From Silurus meridionalis (taxonomy: Eukaryota > Chordata > Actinopteri > Siluriformes > Siluridae), in NCBI RefSeq assembly GCF_014805685.1, contig NC_060887.1:15285463-15349462 (forward strand): a stretch of DNA of 64,000 bases. The letters run 5' to 3'. Under the pieces are notes generated by a model. It worked only from the letters and a program-made list of their open reading frames with translations, had not been told where the DNA came from and searched no databases. Below, in pieces: positions 51,518 through 63,859 of this stretch (position 1 is its first letter; every line of letters begins with the position of its first letter). The translations under genes were made by a program, and so were the position numbers.

Positions 51518-52559
51518 TTTGTGATAAATTTCTCTAATTATCCAACAGACAGGGTCAGTAAAAGCCTTCACAAGCTGACACACAGTCTCTCTGTCTCTCA
51601 CGCATACACATATACTTGCGCACACATACATAGTCACACAACTTCCAGAAAATTCCCACAATCAAAGACAACGATCGACCATGCCTGTGGTGGAAGAGTT
51701 CTCGGAAGCGAACAAGTAAAGCAGCTTGTCTTTGTTTCGGAGGATGGAGGCTGAAAGGCGAGCGATGAAAAACATGGCATGAGCAATTTTACAAGGCGAC
51801 ACGAACGCTTCCGATTTAACACTCATCACTATATCACTATTCATCAGCTAATAAACCACATTTCTGACCCAGGACAAAATAGAAATAAAAAAATACCCTC
51901 TGATGCCCCACCCACACCTAAAACATATATTTTTTTTTTTAAGTTTTTTATATACATAAAATAAATAAAAAAAAGACTCCAACAAAAACCGAAAGCCTGA
52001 GAAGATCTCCAGGCCAGCAGGTGGCGATTGCGAGTAAAGAATATAGTTAAAAGCTACGTGTTTAGAATGAGACGACAAACAAATTCAAACTGAATTCCAG
52101 ATGTGTTCTCAAATTGGAGAAATTGCACAAACTGATTTTCCGCCGTGATGAACATCTTCCTGACGTTTTAGCGCGTGCACAGGGAGATGGTCTGGAGAAA
52201 TTTGGTCGGCATTTTCAAAACTCTTGAGAGTAAACAAAAAAAATATGTTAACAGAAATATGGATACTTATTGGTGGAGCCTTTAATTTAAAATTATTTCA
52301 TTTTTAATGCCTACAACACTTTTATAAAACAATCTGCATAGCTATTTCCTGGTGTCATTTTTTTTTATGACGTCCCATCAGCACTAATCATCAGATTTTA
52401 ATAGCCGGTGGTGAAAATAAGCACTAGCACAGCTGTCACCTGTGGGCAGGGTCCGTCCTAACCTTCTATGCTCCGGTGCAGAACAGTAACCGTTATACTG
52501 CACGTGTTCCAAAGCTAAATATTTTAAAGTACATAACAGACTAAGCATTTGCTGTTATA

Positions 52560-53374
52560 ATGAACTTCACTCTTCTGGGAAGATTTTCCAGTAGATTTTG
52601 GAGTGTGTCTGTGGATAGGAGGTGGTGAGGAGGACCAGGGTGCAGTCAGCGTTCCAATTCATCCTATAGATCAGTGGTCCCCAAACCCCGGGCTGAGGAC
52701 CGGCACCGGTCCGTGGGTGAATTGGTACCAGGCCGCACAGAAAGAATACATAACTTACATTATTAATGTTTTCCTTATTATCTGATTCTGAACCATGTTT
52801 CATTTTGGAAAATTACCGGATTCTCTCCTTCACATCTGTCTATGATTCACTCTTGATGCATGTAAAGATGCCTCAGTCACATCTTGCCTCCATCCGCTAC
52901 CTTCTTAAAGGGGCTGCTCCGGCCCCTAACACATAATACATTACCGCTAAATTGAAACCCCCCCAAGCTAGCAAAATGAACAAAAAACAACACAGTGGAT
53001 TCACGTTTATTATTATATTTAGAAAATACCAGTTTTTATAGTCATATAATTTTATTTATCCGCCACACCTTAAAGGCCGGTCCGTGAAAATATTGTCCGA
53101 CATTAAGCCGGTCCGTGGCGCAAAAATGGTTGGGGACCACTGCTGTAGATGTTCAGTAGAGTTGAGGTCAGAACTCTACAGCAGGAGATCTTCCACTCCA
53201 ACCATGTAAAGTATATCTGCATGAAGCTGGCTTTGGGCACAGAGGCATCGTCATGCTGGAACAGCTTTAAATCTCCTAGTTAAAGTGAAGGGAAATGCAT
53301 CCTGCATCCAAAGACATGTAGAGTTTGGAGAAAAACCGCAAAGCTGGAAAAGTTTGGTGTTTTGTCCATATAGT
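52560..53374 (-). mobile_element. Tc1-like relic, family D, split by a hAT insertion
   Basis: The left part (52560-52671) has cttcactcttctgggaagat and gcgttccaattcatcc. The right part (53143-53374) resumes with tgttcagtagagttgaggtc and ends at tttgtccatatagtg. Joined, they follow the order seen in the copy at 50925-51405. The hAT element between them is younger. Confidence 0.8.
52672..53142. mobile_element. non-autonomous hAT transposon (471 bp)
   Basis: The inverted termini are cagtggtccccaa and ttggggaccactg. Inner repeats ggaccggcaccggtccgtgg and aaggccggtccgtgaaaata are typical of this vertebrate repeat. The flanks ctatagat (52664-52671) and ctgtagat (53143-53150) form an 8-bp target duplication with one mismatch, the hAT signature. 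No transposase is encoded. Confidence 0.9.
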
Positions 53375-54247
53375 GTGTATGCGCTCAGAGGTACCATCAA
53401 GCGCTTCTGCTTCCTTACAAGCTTTATTTCTAATGTTTCTGTTTCCCATTTAATTAGAGGTCATACTTTTGAATAAGGAGTACAGAGTGCTGCTCCCTAC
53501 TGGTGTGGAGAGTTCTCCCCTCAGTCATCTTCCCAACATCAGGATCCTCAGAACATCATGTTTCATCGGCAGGCCAACGAGCAGAAAAGGTCAGACGAGT
53601 TCCCAAAAATAAAACAAATACGAGTGCAGAGAATCCCTGCAGGCGCTTCACCTTCCATGATTCAGCTTCTTTTCCGTTCGTTTAGCAAATCTGTTTACAG
53701 CAGGCGGCGCTGGGAGGAAGCCAGACAGCCGGGGGGGGAAAGTAAAACGTATATAAATAAATTCAATCATGCAAGAAGGAGACAATCAGCCACTGATTAA
53801 CCCCCACCATTAGAAACAGAGAACGCTCGTAAACCTTCTTGGCCTGGCGCAAAACAAGCAGGCAGTTCTGGGAACGTCCGTGAATCATTAGCGAAGAAAC
53901 GGGGAGAAAGGAAATAAGTCACGTTTACACAAGAGAAGAAAAAAAAAAAGTTTTACGTGACAATTAAAGGTTTCCTTTCCGATACTGTTCACACGTGACT
54001 TCCCTACGTGCAGAATTAAAAACAAAAACAGTACTTTTTTTTCCATGCATGCATAGTTAAGGATTTTATCACTCCTAAAACAAGACACTAAACATCAGGA
54101 GTTAAAATTAAGTCACACTGAAAATATTTACACCCTCAATAAACTTTAAAACAATAACATTAGGATCACATTAAAAACCACTGAACTAAAAAAAGTTATA
54201 TATTGATGAGGAAAATGATTTCACAGAGGCATCAAAAGTCAAATGTG

Positions 54248-54248
<1 letters not shown>

Positions 54249-54321
<73 letters not shown>
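54249..54321. repeat. (TA)n microsatellite, left of the Tc1 copy
   Basis: About 36 TA units followed by a short CA run. Confidence 0.97.
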
Positions 54322-54336
<15 letters not shown>

Positions 54337-54342
54337 TACATA

Positions 54343-55940
54343 CAGTGCCCTCCACAATTATTGGCACCCCTGTTTAAGATGTGGTCGTGGACTTCAAAAA
54401 ATTCTCCTTTTTTTTTCAAACATAGAACCCAAATGCAAAAAAAAACAAAAAAAAAAAAACTTTTATTTAAGTACATTACTTTGGTGGTAAAAAAAAAAAA
54501 AAAAAATCACACATTTAGAAAAAAAAAAACTTGAAATCATGTGTGCCACAATTATTGGCACCCTGATGTTAATACTTTGTACAACCTCCTTTTGCCAACA
54601 AGACAGCACTTAATCTCCTCCTATAACATTTCACAAGATTGGAGAACACAGAGAGAGGGATTTTTGACCATTCTTCTTTGCACAATCTTTCTAGATCATC
54701 CAGTGTCCTGGGTCCTCTTATGCACTCTTCTCTTTAGCTCGCCCCACAGGTTTTCGATTGGGTTGAGGTCTGGGGACTGAGATGGCCATGGGAGGACCTT
54801 GAGTTTGTGACTGCTGAACCACTTTTGTGTAGATTTTGCCACATGTTTTGGATCATTATCCTGCTGAAAGACCCAATGACGACCCATCTTCAGCTTTCTG
54901 GCAGAGGCCATCAGGTTTTTATTTAAAATATCCTGGTACTTCAAAGCGTTCATAATGCCATGCACCCTAACAAGGTTCCCAGGGCCTTTGGAAGAGAAAC
55001 AGGCCCACAGCATCACAGATCCTCCACCATACTTCACGGTGGGCATGAGGTGCTTTTCGGCATACTCATCTTTTGTTTTACGCCAGACCCACTTAGAGTG
55101 TTTGTTGCCAAAAAGCTCAATCTTAGTCTCATCTGACCAAAGCACACGATCCCAGTTGAAGTCCCAGTACCGCTTAGCAAACTCCAGACGTTAACGTTTG
55201 TGAGTGTTAGTGAGAAAAGGCTTTTTCCTTGCATGCCTCCCAAACAGCTTGTTGGCATGTAGAGAGCGTCTGATGGTTGTTTTGAGACTCTGTGACCCCA
55301 AGATGCCACTCTTGATGCAATTCTGTGACGGTGAGCTTGGGAAATTTTTTTACTTCTCTTACCATCCTCCTCACTGTGCGTTGTGGCAAGATAAACTTGG
55401 GACCTCTTCCAGCCTTGTTTGTCACTGTTCCAGTTGTTTTAAACTTTTTAATGATTCCTCTGACTGTAGATACCGGCAAGTTAAGGCAAGTGGCTATTTT
55501 CTTGTAGCCATTGCCTGACTTATGAAGGTCGACACACATCTGCCTTACTTGAATGGTGTGTTCTCTTGTCTTTGCCATGTTGACAAATGGGTAAGAGAAT
55601 TAGGCCTCTGTGTCACGTCATATTTATACCCCAGGGAAACAGGAAATCATGAATTACTAATTGAAAGTCCCTAGATACCCTGACCAACCTTAGCAACTAC
55701 AGAAAATATATAAAAAAAAAAAATTACATTTTTCAGAGGAATTGTTAGGGGTGCCAATAATTGTGGGACACATGATTTCAATTTTTTTTTTACCACCAAA
55801 GTTATGTACTTAAATGAAAGGTTGGATTTTTCTCTTTTTTTGCATTTGGGTTCTATGTTGTTTAAAAAAAAAAAAGGAGAATTTTTAGAAGTCCACGACC
55901 ACATCTTAAACAGGGGTGCCAATAATTGTGGAGGTCACTG
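54343..55940 (-). mobile_element. Tc1-like transposon, family C, nearly complete (1598 bp)
   Basis: The termini are cagtgccctccacaattatt and its complement ending ggaggtcactg. The inner copies of ccacaattattggcac (54548-) and gccaataattgtggg (55754-) give the IR/DR structure with arms of about 200 bp. TA precedes the left end (54341-54342). Both flanks are TA microsatellite, so it inserted into a TA repeat. It contains the transposase at 54569-55578. Confidence 0.93.
54569..55578 (-). pseudogene. Tc1 transposase, family C, broken by about three lesions
   Basis: The start is MAKTREHTIQVRQMCVDLHK at 55578, a helix-turn-helix DNA-binding region. The catalytic core is intact: WSDETK, QQDNDPKH and PDLNPIENLW, with 34 residues between the first Asp of DND and the Glu (D34E). 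The protein ends LAKGGCTKY at 54569. Lesions are one indel in an A run near 55230, a TAA stop near 55190 where a Lys codon is expected, and one indel near 54715 shortly after the Glu. The span of 1010 nt is close to the family length of about 340 codons. It is much younger than the other Tc1 copies here. Confidence 0.9.
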
Positions 55941-55944
55941 TGTG

Positions 55945-56015
<71 letters not shown>

Positions 56016-56100
56016 TATAAAACACACACACACACATGTGTGTGTGTGTGTGTGTGTGTGTTTTATAAGAGATATATATATATATATATATATCTCTTAT

Positions 56101-56161
<61 letters not shown>
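55945..56161. repeat. (TA)n / (CA)n / (TG)n complex with inverted repeat
   Basis: A TA run is followed by tctcttataaaa (56011-56022), CA repeats, TG repeats, the complement ttttataagaga (56061-56072), a second TA run, a direct copy of tctcttataaaa (56093-56104) and about 28 CA units. The central part is a palindrome centred near 56036. Confidence 0.95.
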
Positions 56162-56163
<2 letters not shown>

Positions 56164-57606
56164 TGGCATAAGCACCTCAACTGCATTCCAAGCATTAGAG
56201 CAAACCTGAGGAGCTGAAATATACAGCACAACCTTTGGGACAAACAAACACACACACACACACACAACTGTCGAGGGTATTCCAGAAAGGAATTTCTTCT
56301 GGGCTTTATTCCTACCCCTTATCCCCAAAAGAGTTTTTCATTTCATCGTAAACAGCAGTCGCAAAATATTAAACTGAACGCAGAGGTCACGCTGATGAAC
56401 AGCTGCTAGAGATTATGACAAGCCACTGAGGAGAAACAGGAATCGGTGAATGGATGGATGATTTGGATAAAACGGATATACAGACGAACAACATGGATGG
56501 AGGAGGACAAGGTGGTGGATGGATGAAAAAAAGATACACATAAATGACTTGAAATGATGAAAAAGTAGGATGGCGATGATTGCAAAAAAAATGAAATAGA
56601 TGTATGGATAGATAGATGCACAGATAGATGGAATGAAATGTGTGGAGATTTTGTACTAAAAGGTGGACAGATGTCATAGGTGAAGGATGATGGATGGATG
56701 TCTCGGTTGATGTTCTGATGGTTAAATAGAGGACAGACGGACGGACGGAGCTACACACCATTAGTCCTGCTCCCTGAATCATCTTTATAAAACCCCTCCA
56801 GAAGAACCCCACATTCGCTCGACATCATGAACATCAACTTCTGGGAAGTGAACTCTCTATTTCTTCCAGAGCCAAAGCAGCCTTGAGTGAAGTAAAGGGT
56901 ACATTTCACCCAAAAACTGAGGGGAGAGGCAGAAAAACAAGTGCCAAGCAGAGAACTAATAAAACAAAAATCACATAAAAGATTTTTACAGGGCAACAGA
57001 TTTTCTGCTGTTTTCCTGCAGGCACTTATTTCACTCTTCATCATCGCTCGGATCGGAAACGAGATTCCTGCCTTCAGGTGTTTGCTCCGCTGTGCACACT
57101 TTCTGAGGAGCATCTACTTATGTCTTTATCGGTTCTCGAACAATTCTTTTCCTTTAACGTTAAGCATTCATAATGCATCGAAGATAAATTCCAAAAAAAA
57201 ATCCACTGCTTACAGGCAAGTAGTCACCATGACGCAACAGAATGGGGACAGCAGCTACTTTTTCCTTTCGCAACTGTTCGCAATTAAAAAAAAAACACAA
57301 ACAGTTGAAGTGGTAAAACTCTGCTTCATAGCATTGCCTTATGTTTGCATGTTCCCTGAAAGCCCCCTGAACAGGTGATATATGATCTGGACCTAAAACA
57401 GCAGAGAAAAATAAAAATAAATAAATAAATAAATACAGCATCTAGGTTTATATATTGTTTTCTTAAAAAACAGGAAAGGAGATAAATAAAATCAAATGGC
57501 ACACAAAAACCTAACCAGGAGCTTTCAATAAAATCAAAGAGCTAAGTTCGGATATGAATCTATAACCATGTTATGATAATTGTACTATAAATAATAACGT
57601 TATGTT

Positions 57607-58156
57607 CAGCTGTAGCCAAAAGTTTTTTTTTTGAGAACGACCCAAATATAAATTTTCACAAAGTCTGCTGCTTTTAGATCTTTTTGTCAGATTTCACTAT
57701 GGTATACTGAAATATAATTACGAGCCTTTTACACGTCTCAGAGGCTTTTATTGACAATTACATAACTTTTTGAGCTTTTTTGTTTTTTTTAAAAGAGACT
57801 TTTAAGTGTTGTCTCTTCTTTTTTTTAAACTCTGCAATTCGCCCTGGTATCCAGTCAATCAACTTCTGGACCACATCCTGACTGATGGCAGCTCATTCAT
57901 GCATAATCAATGCTTGGATTTTTGTCAGAATATGTGGGTTTTTGTTTGTTCACCCACCTCTGGAGGATTGACCACAAGATCTCAGTGAGATTAAGGTCTG
58001 GGGAGTTTTCTGGCCGTGGTCAATACATTTCGATCTTTTGTTCTCTGAGCCACTTAGTTATCACTTTTGCTTTATGGTAAAGTCCTCCATCATGCTGGAA
58101 AAGGCATTGTTAGCCATTAATTCTTGCATCATTCTCAAAAATTATGGCTACCACTG
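57607..58156 (-). mobile_element. Tc1-like transposon, family E, internally deleted (550 bp)
   Basis: The ends are agccaaaag...gagaacgacccaaata at the left and cattctcaaaaattatggct followed by accactg at the right, with TA after the right end. On the minus strand the body (about 58135 down to 57830) keeps the C-terminal transposase: a tail after FQHDGG, then SPDLNLTEI and QEWAAI-like remnants, with stops. The N-terminal half is deleted. Confidence 0.72.
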
Positions 58157-58321
58157 TACTTTGTATAATAGCTGTTTAAATGGCAGTACGTAACTTAGGC
58201 ACACAAAAATGAAATGCACATAACTGGGGGGGAAAAAAAGCAAAAGCGGTTGAAAGGTTGGTTGATGATGTATAAGATGTAACTCAGCAATGCAGTTGAT
58301 TGATGATGGATAAGATGTTGA

Positions 58322-58455
58322 ACTTCTGTCATGGGTCAAAATCCCAGCACAACCATGCCTTCACTGCTGGGTCCTTGAGCAAGGCCCTTCACCCTCAATT
58401 GCTCAGTTGTAAAAGTAAGTCGTATAACAGTCTGCTAAATGCCAGAAATGCAAAT
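58322..58455 (+). mobile_element. SINE-like element
   Basis: gggtcaaaatcccagcac (a B-box-like word) is followed by cttgagcaaggcccttcacc, ctcaattgctcagttgt and gtctgctaaatgccagaaat. This is a common fish SINE pattern, seen in the same order here. Non-coding. Confidence 0.65.
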
Positions 58456-60236
58456 GCTGATCAGGCGCTACAGCATTATTTCCTGAGGACTAGGTTCTGC
58501 TGAAGGTGGGTCCAGGTGTGCGCCGTATTGCATGGCACCTAAGCAGCTTGACTGGTATAATAATGTTGACGCGACTATCCTGCTATTACTTTTCACCCCA
58601 AGACATTTCAACACAGTCTGAAAGAAAAAAGACAGTGCCCATGCGCGGTTTGGCATGAACGGCTTGCTCGAAGTGAAACCCTGCAGCAGTTATTTGGACA
58701 GTCCTGTTTGTTCTGGGCAGGAAGTGAAGTCTCGAAAGCAGCAGGCAGCACGGGCAGAGCAGCAGCTCAGCCTTTGGGGCACGGCGCTGAGAAATGAGAC
58801 TGTCAAGAGGAGGCTGTGAACATAGAGCGCTGCTGGAGTGACAGACAGAGAGAGATGTTCCAGTGAGAGGTTTTTGGGACCTGTGGTGAATAAACAGCAC
58901 GTTGGGGGGTTGAACAGGTGGAGAGAGGCTCACAGCTTGAGGCAGTTGGGGTAAACTCAATGCGATGCACCGCTACAAGCAAGGACGAGCATGACGCAAC
59001 TGGCGCTTGGTCAAGATTAACTGCTAGCTTTGGAACCCTGGGAAGTGGACGAGGGGAAAAATCTGTTTGTGGAGTGCAGAAATGAAATTCAGTTTGGAGG
59101 ACAACAAGGCAAAATCTACCACGGTCAGCATATATGCATTTTCCCATGTCGTGATCAACTAGTATTTGTTTTCCAGACCGAGAAGCTGTTTTTTGGGACT
59201 CGCTTAAACTGATATCACAATAAGCGGAGCATGATGGGACACTTCATTTAGCTCTGTTGACTTGCCCAGATTAAACAGAAAGCCGTCTGCAACTAGGCAG
59301 CGGATAAAAGCTGCTGTTTTCATATTTAGATTTAGAACTTTTACAGTTAAGGTGTTTTTCATTTCTTGTCCGCATCATAACTGCATCATCTAGCTCAACA
59401 CCCAAACTCTCTCAAAGTATCTCTCTCACCTCATCCCAAAAATCATAATTTGTGCATGTTTAAAGCCACCAGAGGCTGTATACAAAAGTCTAAACAAAAC
59501 AGACACTGTAATGAATAGAAAAGGAAAGGTGTGCGGCCCCTCAGGGGGTTTAAAGTTCTGGGAATGGTACAGTGCTCAACTTGAGGAATCCAAACAGGTC
59601 GCTTTGCAAGAATTTGCAGTAAGACATCATTACCAAAAGGAAGTCCTGTTATAGAGCCACTGCAGGGGGTGACTCTGCTTCCAAACCTCTCACATGACTC
59701 ATATACAGAAATGCCCAGATAATACCACATGATTAATGAAAGGAAATTGTAGGCAATTGAGAAAAATTTGTGGTTTTGCTCGTGAGAATTCGGACTCATG
59801 AGAACCTTAAAGCCTTGGTGAATTGATGCAACTTTTATGACTTCTATAACTATAACTGCTTTTATGGAAAAGTAAGGAATAACTTCGAAACCAATCAGAT
59901 TCGAACATTAGAGCAGCAACACTGTTTTACAGGCCATGATTAACAGATGACAAAAATCTCTATGCATCAGATCCAGCTGTGAGCTCCATGATAAGATGGG
60001 ATGCCAGACTCAGCATTATTATTATTATTAAACTGAACCAGAAATCTGGTGCACCATATACCATCTCTCCAAGCCCAAGGATTAATTCCTGGTGAGTGGA
60101 TAGAGAAAGATAAGGGGAAATTTGGGGATATTTAAGAAAGATAAGTACTGGGAATTCAGAGATTGTGCAAACAGGGTGTGTGTGTGTGTGTCCAGACCCC
60201 CAGCCAGTCAGCTGCAAGTGGCAAGTAGTTGCAAAA

Positions 60237-60682
60237 AGAGGTCGACCGATTTTTCAGTTTTGCCGATTAAGCAGCACCTATTGGCAAAAATCCATGCCGA
60301 TAGTTTTTCCGGGTTGGGTTATAAAATACGAGAGCAGCCTCTAGAGGCAAATCACAGATGACATGAGCCGTTTAATTTGTCCTTTTTATTACTTTTAGGT
60401 GTAACTTTATTTATGTGGAGTGTTACTTTTGGTTCAGTAAACGCACGTCTTATTTTCCAAAATATTTTTTTAATATAATGAACATATTCATTTCCTTTAA
60501 AACATTTTCAGGCTTCGGTACTGTTTTTACATTTGAATTTTTTAATAAGAAAGTGCAGTACCATTTTACATGGAGTGTTGTATAATGTTTGTTGCTTTGT
60601 TTTTTGATCCAGTATCCATTTTTAAAAAAGGGTTGATTAATCGGTTATCGGCAAGTACGATCCAACCTATCGATCGACCTCT
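60237..60682. mobile_element. possible non-autonomous DNA transposon with agaggtcgaccgat ends
   Basis: The left end agaggtcgaccgat and right end atcgatcgacctct are inverted repeats with one mismatch. Inner words (gccgattaagcagcacc, ttaatcggttatcgg) are also complementary. The flanks gttgcaaa and gttaaaat are only weakly similar, so the target duplication is not clear. Confidence 0.5.
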
Positions 60683-62434
60683 AGTTAAAATGGAGCAAAC
60701 CAGCCTTTCCTGCACTGCTGTATTAGGGCCGAATTGCTGCGCTTTCACAGTTGCAAAGTAGTAAAGGGAGGAACACATTGCTCATTTGCACAAACAGCAA
60801 TATTGAATACCATTTGTGATGCTACATGACAAGATGACAGCAATCTAGTGCTATTTCTCAAATAATGATCAAAGCAAAGACTGAAAACTGTGCTCTGTTG
60901 AAAAAAGCCTTAAACAGAAAACTCGGCGTGAGGACGTCATCATTAGCAGCAAACATCAACTAGGTGAGAAAAACCTGTCTAAAGAAAACACTAGGAGAGT
61001 GAAAATAACAGCCCACACACAGTATGGTTTTTATAATTATAAGACACTACTGGTCATTCATCACAATAAATTCAGCCAAAATTAATAACATACAAACGTT
61101 ACTGAGCCATATCTAAACTAATGCACCTCATTTCAAATCCCCTTGCTAACTTAATAAAGAACGAGTACGATACACTAGTGCGTTTTTCACGGCCAACATG
61201 CTCTATTCCGAGGCCACGATTCAAAGCCAACTTCCCCTCCAGTATGAAAGGAGAAGCCTTCGAGAGGTCCAAAAAACGGTCAAAACCATTCCATCAGGGG
61301 TCACATGACCTTGCAAGATGCCAAAGAAAACCAAATGAAGCATATAATGCTGATCCCAGTCTAAAATATGAATGACTGCCTCCGGCATACTCTGCTTCTT
61401 TACATTTGGCAAAGCAATGCATTCTTTTCGCTTATGAACACTCAAAGGTCGGGTGAATACATCTCAGGGAAAATATACAAAAGACGAGGTACAAACTGAA
61501 CTACTGTGTACACAGTCAGGGTCAATGCCACATACCAGAATAATAAAAGGTAAAGAAAGACTCTGGCATCCGAGTCGCTGTGGCTGTTGTCTGAGTTGAT
61601 GCTGGAAGGTGTGTTTGAAAATGAAGACCAAAAAAGCAAGCAAGACATAAACAACGTTACACAAAGAGCAGGGTTTGTGAACACACACAAGCAGCGAGTG
61701 CCAGCAATGATCGCACCAAGGACGATTCTTTGTGACTGTGAGAAGTGCTGAGCTTAATCACAGACCGGCGGCTGTTTAAAAAAGCTTAGACATACGGTAA
61801 TTGCTTTGTACAGAAGATGAAAGATCATGGTGTTCAAGACCAGAAAAGAAAACGTCAACAAGAGTTGTGCTATTAGGCACTGATGAGAAAACTGCAGGTA
61901 CACTGTAAAAGTCAAAAGGACAAAGTAAGAGACATGGATGGGATTACTGAGATGATCATTCTAAAATATCTTTATTTGCAGGTCAGGAACATTGTGTGAT
62001 GGCCTAATGGACAGATGGACAAGCAGAGAGACACAAGGACAAAGATATTTGAAATGATGGCTAAGAGTTTGGATAAACTGATGTTTTTAGTTTTAGATTT
62101 TGCCTTTTTAGTCAGATGGGTGGATGGAAAGAACTAATGGGAAGATAAACAAATGAATAAAAATATAAAATAAAGATTCATTGTTTAAACAGATTAATAA
62201 ATAGATGTATAAACTATAGATAGAGGGATGAGTGAACAGAGGAGCAAACAAATATTAGGATGATTAAAAAAAGCTAAAATGATGTATGGGGGTTTGGATA
62301 AACAGATGTATGGACCGATTACTGGATGTTTTAGATTGGTGGATAGATTGATGGATAGCAATTTAATGGAATAGATCAATTGAATTATAGGGTAGAAGGA
62401 GTCACTTATTGGACAGATAAAAGAATGCTTTTTA

Positions 62435-63090
62435 ATGGATGGATGGATGGATGCTTTTTCACAGTTGCTTGGATGGATGGATGGATGGATGGATGGATGG
62501 ATGGATGCTTTTTCACAGTTGCTTGGATGGATGGATGGATGGATGGATGGATGGATGCTTTTCACAGTTTCTTGGATGGATGGATGGATGGATGGATGGA
62601 TGGATGGATGGATGCTTTTCACAGTTGCTTGGATGGATGGATGGATGGATGCTTTTCACAGTTGCTTGGATGGATGGATGGATGGATGCTTTTCACAGTT
62701 GCTTGGATGGATAGATGGATGGATGGATGAATGGATGGATGCTTTTCACAGTTGCTTGAATGGATGGATGGATGGATGCTTTTCACAGTTGCTTGGATGG
62801 ATGGATGGATGGATGGATGGATGGATGGATGGATGGATGGATGGATGCTTTTCACAGTTGCTTGGATGGATGGATGGATGCTTTTCACAGTTGCTTGGAT
62901 GGATGGATGGATGGATGGATGGATGGATGGATGGATGGATGGATGGGTTTTCACAGTTGCTTGGATGGATGGATGGATGGATGCTTTTTCACAGTTTCTT
63001 GGATGGATGGATGGATGCTTTTTAACAGTTGCTTTGATGCCTTGGAAATTGATGCCTGGGTGTCTAACTGATAAATGGATGGATGGATGG
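62435..63090. repeat. composite (ATGG)n minisatellite with a punctuating core
   Basis: Runs of 3 to about 11 ATGG units are separated thirteen times by a nearly constant core, gcttttcacagttgcttgg, with few changes. Reading it as protein gives only repeats of MDGW. The surrounding 61.9-63.4 kb is also rich in gatgg words and may be an older part of the array. Confidence 0.96.
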
Positions 63091-63859
63091 ATGTAGATGA
63101 ACAGATGAATAAAAAGATAAAATGGATGTCTGAGTGCTTAAACTAATGGATGGATGATAATTGGATTCACAGTGGTTTAGATGAATGAATGAGTGGATGT
63201 TTCAATACTCGGATGGAGGACAGTTTAAATAAATAGCTAAATGCATAAAGGGAATTTTGGGTAAATAGATATTTGAACTGATGGATGTTTAAATAGATGA
63301 ACGAGTGGAAAGATAGGAAGATAAGAGGCTAATGGATATATAGAGATGATCTTACACTTGAGATCATAAGAGCTAAACAGCTTTTATTGTTTGTCTCTTT
63401 TGTTGCTAGTGGATGGAGATGAACCAACACCCCGCACCAACAAACAGTGAATGTTTCCAGTCAGACCTGAAGTGGAGTCGGTGTGTCACATCTGCTGATG
63501 TTCTCAGGGAAGAAAAGGCGGTTCTGGGTGCATGTGGGACTCAGATGGCTGTATTAGTGCTAATTTGGCGGTTTTTGGCCTCGGGGCCTCGTACATTCTC
63601 CCTGTCTGTCTGCTCGAACCCTCAGCATGGTTTATCAGCTGTCAGAAAAGCAAGAGTCTCTCGGGAAGCATGGCACACAGCCCCATCTGCACGAACACAT
63701 CACTCTACTCTACAAACATAACCATCATTATGAAATGCAAGTCAACTCGCTGCTGTTGTCATAATCATCATAAACAAAACAGAGAGCGATACAGAGGTTC
63801 AGTGTTGGGAAATGTCACATGGTCACATGCGGTCAGTGAACATCTGTGCGTGTAATCAT

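Noticed and set aside
58322..58455. A B-box-like word suggesting a tRNA gene
   Set aside because: There is no cloverleaf and no anticodon arm; the sequence follows a SINE pattern instead.
59443..59799. A 118-codon minus-strand open frame
   Set aside because: No motif recognised and no plausible splice borders in the cdkal1 frame. Left as chance.
62435..63025. A 196-codon frame of MDGW repeats
   Set aside because: It is the ATGG minisatellite read as protein, with no start context, no conservation signal and no domain.
62435..63090. Regularly spaced repeats resembling a CRISPR array
   Set aside because: The spacers are themselves ATGG repeats, there are no cas genes, and the DNA is vertebrate.
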